Positions 1 through 5,700 of a DNA stretch of 6,828 nt are shown piece after piece; the stretch's first letter is position 1, and each line of letters begins with the position of its first letter. The notes beneath the pieces are model-generated. The model saw nothing but the letters and a program-made list of their open reading frames with translations, did not search any database and was not told the DNA's origin. The translations under genes were made by a program, and so were the position numbers. Where the stretch lies: assembly GCA_029052085.1 (NCBI GenBank), contig JAIDJS010000146.1:1-6828 (forward strand), given 5' to 3'. Source of the DNA: Eubacterium sp. Lineage in GTDB: Bacteria > Bacillota > Clostridia > Oscillospirales > Acutalibacteraceae.

Positions 1-6
1 GAATTA

Positions 7-13
7 CTCCCTC
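7..13 (-). promoter_or_regulatory. Possible ribosome binding site of the off-window leftward gene
   Basis: The minus strand reads GAGGGAG here, just after the predicted transcription start of the leftward promoter, with six further bases before the window edge. A start codon at normal spacing would fall one or two bases beyond position 1, so the coding sequence cannot be confirmed. If correct, the leader is very short. In many GPH-transporter loci the divergent neighbour is a regulator or a glycosidase, but nothing here shows which. Confidence 0.4.
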
Positions 14-22
14 TTGTGTTTA

Positions 23-51
23 ATTATAATAGGCAGAACAGTGCTTGTCAA
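23..51 (-). promoter_or_regulatory. Perfect-consensus sigma-A promoter pointing left
   Basis: Read on the minus strand, a -35 box TTGACA (46-51) and a -10 box TATAAT (23-28) are separated by exactly 17 bp. Both hexamers match the vegetative consensus completely. The predicted start of transcription is near 16-17, so the transcript leaves the window almost at once and belongs to a gene to the left that is not visible. A perfect match usually means a strong promoter or one held down by a repressor; which applies cannot be decided here. Confidence 0.8.
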
Positions 52-63
52 GCAAATTTTCAT

Positions 64-83
64 TTGTAACAAAATTGTAACAA
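64..83. promoter_or_regulatory. Paired TTGTAACAA palindromes, candidate operator
   Basis: The 9-base word TTGTAACAA occurs at 64-72 and again at 75-83. Each copy is a palindrome around a central A (TTGT-A-ACAA), and the copies are 11 bp apart, about one helical turn. They lie upstream of the leftward -35 box and about 55 bp upstream of the rightward -35 box. This fits a regulator binding side by side and acting on both promoters. The A+T-rich composition makes chance occurrence a real alternative. Confidence 0.4.
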
Positions 84-138
84 CCAAACAAAAGAACTAA
101 AATTCGGCTAAAATGCTGTAATTTAGCGTATTTCGTTC

Positions 139-176
139 TTTACAGGTTGCCTACTTCCCCTATATTGTGTTATACT
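139..176 (+). promoter_or_regulatory. Overlapping promoters for the symporter gene
   Basis: Two sigma-A-like promoters overlap. The better one has a -35 box TTTACA (139-144), a 16-bp spacer and a -10 box TATATT (161-166); each box is one base off consensus. The second has TTGCCT (147-152), an 18-bp spacer and TATACT (171-176). The second would start transcription only a few bases before the ribosome site, giving a very short leader, so the first is preferred. No riboswitch or leader peptide is visible in this space. Confidence 0.55.
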
Positions 177-198
177 ACGGATATGGAGGTATAATAAA

Positions 199-1581
199 AT
201 GTCAGATTACAAAACAACGTGGGGTCAAAAGATAGGCTATGGTGTTGGAGCTATCGGGCTTGACCTTTCATATGGAATGTTTTATTCCTATTTATCGTAT
301 TACTTATCAAGTGTACTGGGTTTAAAAGAAGGATTTTTACTTCTGCTTACTCCCCTTGCACGAATATGGGATGGTGTCAACGATCCTATTATGGGAACAA
401 TCGTTGACAACACGAAAACAAAAATGGGAAAATACAGACCATGGATACTGATAGGCGCACTATCCAATGCAATTGTTTTATCGCTTTTGTTTACTTCGTT
501 CGGGATGAGCGGAACAAAGCTATACATTTATATAGCCGTTATGTATATTCTTTGGGGTATGACAAACACAACAGCTGATATTCCATACTGGTCTATGGTG
601 CCAAGCTTTACGAATGATCCGAAAGACAGAAACCTTGTAGCTACAGTTGCAAGAACCTTCAGCGGACTTGGACAAGGTATCATTACCGTTCTTACACCTA
701 TCATTCTTCCAATGCTTTCCTCGGGAATTACAACGGAGAAGGGATACAGCGCAACCGGATTTTCAAGATGGGCAATTATCTGCGGCGTATTTCTGGTAAT
801 CTTTGCTGCGATATGTGTTTTGTCAACAAAGGAGCGCAATGTTGTTTATAACAACAGCAAATTCAGCTTTAAGCAGATGTTTAAGGTTATAGGCACAAAC
901 GATCAGCTTATTGTATTTATGATTTTTGCAATGCTTTCAAACGCAGGCTGGTATTTAACAAGCGGAACAGCGGTTTATTACTTTACCGATGTTTTAGGCG
1001 ACAGTACAAAGCAAAGCCTATTCTCTATGATAGGTGCTGTGGGCTCGGTTTTAGGTTTACTTGTTATTCCGATTCTTGAAAAGAAATTATCAAACCGAAC
1101 CATTTATCAGATTTCACTTGGAATGGCTATTTTAGGATACGTTTTAATGTTCGTATTCGGACCGCTGTTGAAAATTACGATTGCACTTGATATAAGCTAT
1201 ATCATTGCAAGCATCGGAATCGGCTCCATGTTCGTTGCACAAACCGTATTCCTTGCAGATATCGTTGATTACGGCGAATATAAAACAGGAAAACGAAACG
1301 AAAGCATAACCTTTTCAATGAAGGGATTTCTTCAGAAAATGGCATATACGATTCAGACTGTTTTCCTTTTCGGCGGACTTGGAATTATGAATTACAACAG
1401 CCAGATAACAACAGGCAATATTAATGAGCCAACAAAAAATGCAATCGGAATTATCTGCTTCGGTATTCCATCTGTTCTTATCTTGCTTTCGCTTATCGTA
1501 TTCAGCACAAAATTCAAGCTTCACGGCGAATTAAGACAAAAGGTTCATGATTATATTTCCGAAAGAAGAACAGACAGCTAA
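199..1581 (+). CDS. GPH-family (MelB-type) sugar:cation symporter
   Basis: A 460-residue inner-membrane transporter of the glycoside-pentoside-hexuronide:cation symporter family (MFS fold, about 12 helices), close to the length of E. coli MelB (about 470). The family imports a sugar or glycoside with Na+, H+ or Li+. Family signatures are clear: RIWDGVNDPIMG (55-66), MGKYRPWILIG (76-86), YILWGMTNTTADIPYWSMVP (116-135) and IVDYGEYKTGKRNESI (355-370). By alignment from memory, D58 and D62 match MelB cation ligands D55 and D59; D22, D127 and R152 match sugar-site D19, D124 and R149; K362 matches K377. All are kept, so the protein should be active. The substrate cannot be assigned; xylosides, glucuronides and galactosides are all possible. 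The start is fixed by GGAGGT at 185-190, eight bases before ATG. No enzyme gene is beside it on this strand, so it appears to be transcribed alone, divergent from an off-window gene. Confidence 0.93.
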   Translation: MSDYKTTWGQKIGYGVGAIGLDLSYGMFYSYLSYYLSSVLGLKEGFLLLLTPLARIWDGVNDPIMGTIVDNTKTKMGKYRPWILIGALSNAIVLSLLFTSFGMSGTKLYIYIAVMYILWGMTNTTADIPYWSMVPSFTNDPKDRNLVATVARTFSGLGQGIITVLTPIILPMLSSGITTEKGYSATGFSRWAIICGVFLVIFAAICVLSTKERNVVYNNSKFSFKQMFKVIGTNDQLIVFMIFAMLSNAGWYLTSGTAVYYFTDVLGDSTKQSLFSMIGAVGSVLGLLVIPILEKKLSNRTIYQISLGMAILGYVLMFVFGPLLKITIALDISYIIASIGIGSMFVAQTVFLADIVDYGEYKTGKRNESITFSMKGFLQKMAYTIQTVFLFGGLGIMNYNSQITTGNINEPTKNAIGIICFGIPSVLILLSLIVFSTKFKLHGELRQKVHDYISERRTDS

Positions 1582-1609
1582 ACACAGAATACAATATAAG
1601 AAAAAAATT

Positions 1610-1636
1610 ATCCCCGATGGATACACCATCGGGGAT
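1610..1636. terminator. Bidirectional hairpin terminator 1
   Basis: CCCCGATGG (1612-1620) pairs with CCATCGGGG (1626-1634) around the 5-base loop ATACA; two outer A-T pairs extend the stem to 11 bp. On the plus strand it lies 28 bases after the symporter stop and is followed by a broken T-run (ATTTATATT). On the minus strand the stem is followed by TAATTTTTTT, a much better uridine tract. It should therefore stop leftward readthrough efficiently and rightward transcription less so. Confidence 0.85.
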
Positions 1637-1710
1637 TTATATTGAATTTATAACAAAATTTTCATCAGAGGCGAACAAACTCTCGTTAACAAAAATTATA
1701 TTATAAAGGA

Positions 1711-1740
1711 AAATCCCCTGTGCTTTCGCACAGAGGATTT
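1711..1740. terminator. Bidirectional hairpin terminator 2
   Basis: Bases 1711-1723 pair with 1728-1740 around a 4-base loop. In minus-strand RNA the stem is a continuous 13 pairs, with one G-U wobble, closed by a GAAA tetraloop, a very stable GNRA type. In plus-strand RNA the same position is a C-A mismatch. It begins 8 bases after the stop of the minus-strand gene and is followed there by ATTTTCCTTT. On the plus strand it is followed by TTTGTTTTTT, a strong T-run that would catch transcripts passing terminator 1. Confidence 0.88.
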
Positions 1741-1748
1741 GTTTTTTA

Positions 1749-2732
1749 TTATACAGCTGTATATCCTTTTTCAGCCATAGTTGCATCAGATGCAGGGAAA
1801 TGGTTGTCATAAAGAATTACAAGAGAAGCACTCTTATCTTTAAGAACAGTTACGTTTGCATGCTGAACATCAACATTTACAACCATATTGTAATCTGCTT
1901 TAACAATTTCGCCTGAAGCAGGATCAATTGTAACAACTGCCTTACCGCCTTCGTATGTTGCCTTAACATTCTCAGAAGCGCCGCCCTGAGAGAAGGAAAG
2001 AACACTAATGCTTCCTACTACACTGTCAAGTGCGCCAAGTGTGTTGAAGAAATGACCCTGAGGGTCCATACCCTTTTCACTCATTTCTGTTGCAACAGGA
2101 ATAAGTGTTATTGTAATTGTGCCATCACCGTTATCAACAACATTTCCAGCCTTAACATCTTCAATCGTTACTCTTGAGGTAGCCATTGAAGCACCGGCTG
2201 AATCCACATCATCTGCAGGATGTCTGTTTGATGAAGGAGGAAGACCGCAAACATTTGGCTTAAATATACCGCTAAGTATACCGGGAACCATTCCGTTAAG
2301 CATTGCATTTGCAGAGCCATCTACAAGAAGGCTTCCCTCTTTAATCTGTAAATTCTCTTCGCCGATGAAAGCATAAAGAGTTTCTACATCGCCGCCGCTG
2401 TTTTTGAAATCAGCAGTTTTAGCTTTAGTCTTATTATAAGCATCGTTATAATATTTTACTACATCTTCAAGTGTTTTGAATTCAACTCCGCCGTAAGTGC
2501 CTTCTTTGAATTCTACACCCGGATCATCTGATCCATTGTCGGTAACTGCTGTAGCCGCTGTTATTGCGTTTTCAATTTTACCGGGAATCGTTAAACCAAT
2601 GTAAAATTCTCCGACAATAGCAAGTACAAGAAGAACAGCAATTACAATTTTAAATCCTTTTCCGGATTTCTGTCCTTTGGCAGCCTTTTTTTCGGCTTTT
2701 TTAGCCTTTTTAGCTTCTTTCTTTTCGCTCAT
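1749..2732 (-). CDS. Small single-pass surface protein, partner of the giant repeat protein
   Basis: A 327-residue protein of a family I do not recognise. Residues 1-28 are strongly basic (12 Lys) and cytoplasmic by the positive-inside rule. Residues 28-49 form one hydrophobic helix with no lipobox Cys, so it is a membrane anchor rather than a lipoprotein signal. The rest should be outside the cell. It has a short linker (about 50-75), a helical stretch at 87-110 (TLEDVVKYYNDAYNKTKAK), and then mostly beta-like sequence including DNGDGTITITL (200-210) and alternating strands at 256-310. The only Cys is C162. The stretch at 163-180 (LPPSS...DDVDSAG) looks like a flexible loop. The start is supported by AAGGAG at 2740-2745, seven bases upstream. 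It overlaps the giant gene by four bases (ATGA), so the two are probably translationally coupled. No catalytic motif is visible; a binding or assembly role is a guess from context. Confidence 0.85.
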   Translation of the reverse strand: MSEKKEAKKAKKAEKKAAKGQKSGKGFKIVIAVLLVLAIVGEFYIGLTIPGKIENAITAATAVTDNGSDDPGVEFKEGTYGGVEFKTLEDVVKYYNDAYNKTKAKTADFKNSGGDVETLYAFIGEENLQIKEGSLLVDGSANAMLNGMVPGILSGIFKPNVCGLPPSSNRHPADDVDSAGASMATSRVTIEDVKAGNVVDNGDGTITITLIPVATEMSEKGMDPQGHFFNTLGALDSVVGSISVLSFSQGGASENVKATYEGGKAVVTIDPASGEIVKADYNMVVNVDVQHANVTVLKDKSASLVILYDNHFPASDATMAEKGYTAV

Positions 2733-5700
2733 ATCATATCTCCTTGTTTATTATTATCTTTGTATGTTTCTTGTTCTTCGGAGGGAGCCTCCGGAGGGTT
2801 TGTACCCTCCGGATTTTCCGGATTTTCTTCATCTTCATTCTTCTTAGCAAATAATAAGTATAAGAAGTAAATAAGAATAAGAACTGTAATAGCAAATATT
2901 ACCCAGTATATCTGATATAACCATGAGAAATCGCCGAATACAAGGCTATTCTTTCCGGATTCAGATTCTGAATCTGCACCACCGTTGCCTATCTTATAGC
3001 CAAACAGTAATTCCATAAGTGCCTCGATAACACCGTCAACATCCATATCTGTTAACATCTGAAGAACCTGTGCAATTGTGTTTGCAATATCACCTGAAAG
3101 TCCGAGATTTTCAAGGAGTTTCTTGATATTATCAAGGTTCTGCTGTAATGTCTTGATGAGATAACGAAGAACAGTAATGAATACTGCTGCCTGATCGGCA
3201 TTTATCTTCTTACAATCCATCTGCTTACCGAAGTAAGTTCTTGCTGAACGATATGTTACAAGCTTACCAAGACCTGCAAGAATTGCAAGATCAATATCAG
3301 GAAGAACGATTCCGAGTGGCTGACCCTTAATCTTAATACCAGCAAGAATGCCGTTTACAAGGCCTGCCAAATCAACATCACCAAGCATTGAAAGATCAAG
3401 ATTGAGTGAGTAGATAGGATCGATTTCGTGAAGAATATTTGTTACAGGAGCTATAAGGTTTTCTGCAATAGCCTGAACACCGCCGTTGTATACAAAGTAT
3501 GCAATATTCGGAAGCATCTTGGTTAATGCATCAATAGGTCCGTGTGTTAATTCTTCAACCTTATCGAGTAATGGGTTAAGGATATTTGTTAATACCTTAT
3601 CTGTTGAAGCTTCTCTAGCATACTGCTGAGGTGAAACAAGGTTGCTTGGATTTACACCAAGTGCTTCAAGAAGCGGGATGATAGCTGTGTTATAACCGTT
3701 ACCACCCTTAATCTGGATAGAACCAAGAACGATTAAGTCTTCACCTGAAAGGATTACACGGAGAATTGGCTGGATAGGTCTGAGAACTGCACTGAGTGCA
3801 TTTACAAATCCATCTCTGTTGCCATCCTTGAAGCCCCAGTTGAGTGAATCAAAGTTAACATCACTCCACTTAGCACGACGTCCGATTTCTCTTGAAGCTG
3901 AGCCGTAATCCTTAAGGATTGAAGCTACACCCTTAGTTGAAACATCAATATCAACAACCTTAAGAACTGTGTTGAGGTCAATGCCGATATCAACCTTTTC
4001 AATATTTGTGTAAATAAGCTTAGCAAGTGTATTGATGATGTTGTTTGTATAAACAATATCGCCTAATACGGATTCAAGTGAAATGTGAACAAACTGGTCA
4101 AGAAGCTCAGCAATCATTGTATCAAGCTTACCGATTGCTTCAAAGTATTCTTCCTTACCTAAGTGCTCAGTATACTTAACCTGGATTTCTTTGATATTCT
4201 TAAATGTCCATTTAACATTGTCAAATGTTTCTAATTTAAGAAGGATTCTGACAACAATCTTAGCCAAACCGTCTGCACCCTGCTTAAGAACATTGTTTAC
4301 AATCTGACCGATGGTAGAATTCTTACCGCCAACAAGATCAAAGAGTATGTTCTTATTCGCATCGAGAGCTTTGAAGATATATCTAAGAAGTGTAAGAAGA
4401 ACATCGCCGTCTTTAGCAACAATAGCGTTTCCGCTAACCTTACCGCAACCGGCCATAGTAGCCCAGTTGATACTCGGAACGGTGATCTTATAAGACTTGC
4501 CATTAATCTTAATGTTAGTTAAGAATGTATTAACAAGTGGGATGATCTGATTCTGAAGATTCTTCCAAGAAAGGTTAACATCAAGTACACCAAGCTTGTT
4601 GAGAAGCTTCAATGCGAAATCAAATACATTATCGTTTGTTACTAACTTAACTATCGGGCTAACAAGATTTGTTACAGGATAGATAAGTTCTTCAACGAAT
4701 TTCTGAATACCGCCCTTATTGATGAAGTTTGCAATGGAAGGAAGAAGATCAAGAACTTCTTCAATCGGATTTGCAAGGATTACATCAACTCTGTCAAGGA
4801 GAGGATTGAGAATGTTGAGTAAGAGATTATTTGAATTCTTAAGTGCATCGCTCTTATACTTGCTTGCGCTTACTGTCTTGCAGCCAAGAACATCAAGTAA
4901 TGGCTTGATAGCATTTTCGTAGCCGTTTGCACCTCTTAATTCAATAATACCCTCAAGATTGAACTCGCCTGCGTTAAGAAGAACTGCAAGTAAGTTATTG
5001 AATGGACTGAGAATTGTAGCTAATGCCTTAGCAAAGCTTCTCTTATCCGTTACATGCCACTTCTGGTTGTAGTTAACCTTTGAGAAGTCAACGCCGAGAA
5101 GTGCGAAGATATCCTTAAGATCCTTATTGTTCTTAAGTGAACCGATAGCCTTAGCAATTGTGTTAACTAATGAATCTGTGTAAATCATACCCGGAACAAG
5201 ATCATCAAGAGATTTGCCGAGGAAGATTTCAAGAGCATTATTAACTGCAATTGACAAGATTTCAACTACCTGCTCTAAATCCTTAGCTGTTACGCCTGCA
5301 GGATATTTAACATTTGTAGCCTTGTAATTCTTGTAAAGGAATGACCAATCAGCCTTATGAGCTGAAGCATCAAGACCCTTGAATACATCTACAATCGCCT
5401 TAATTACTGTATCATCTTTATTTGCAAGAGCCTTTTCAATGTATTCACCGAAGTTCTTGTAATTATTTCCAAGAACGGACTTAAGCATTGGGATGATGAA
5501 GCTGTTCTTATTTGTCTGAACTACGTTCCATACATATCTAAGAACAATGATTACTGCATCTGCCTTATTTGCATTGTACTCGAAGCCGTTGCCTGTTCCG
5601 CATCCGCCAAGAGCTTTGAGATCAAGAGCAGGAATACGAAGCTTGTAATTCTTACCGTTAATCGGAATATTGATATCAATCTTAGCGAGGATATCAAAGA

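Noticed and set aside
1648..1665. Third copy of the upstream operator-like sequence (TAACAAAATT)
   Set aside because: Only the A+T-rich core is shared; the TTGT half is missing, so it is not a TTGTAACAA palindrome and is likely chance.
2119..2376. Plus-strand open frame opposite the 327-residue gene
   Set aside because: No ribosome site, no promoter and no plausible protein; the minus-strand gene fully explains the region.
2790..2813. Intrinsic terminator between the giant gene and its partner
   Set aside because: In the direction of the operon the stem is followed by GGCTCC rather than a T-run, and the next gene overlaps by four bases, so termination here is unlikely.
2729..2948. Sortase-anchored surface protein
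   Set aside because: No LPXTG-like motif precedes the membrane helix, and the cytoplasmic tail is long and acidic rather than a short basic one.
4719..4922. Open frames on the plus strand inside the giant gene (also 4311-4493 and 6555-6815)
   Set aside because: They lack ribosome sites, lie opposite repeat codons, and their products are low-complexity Ser/Leu/Arg sequences. They are antisense shadows.
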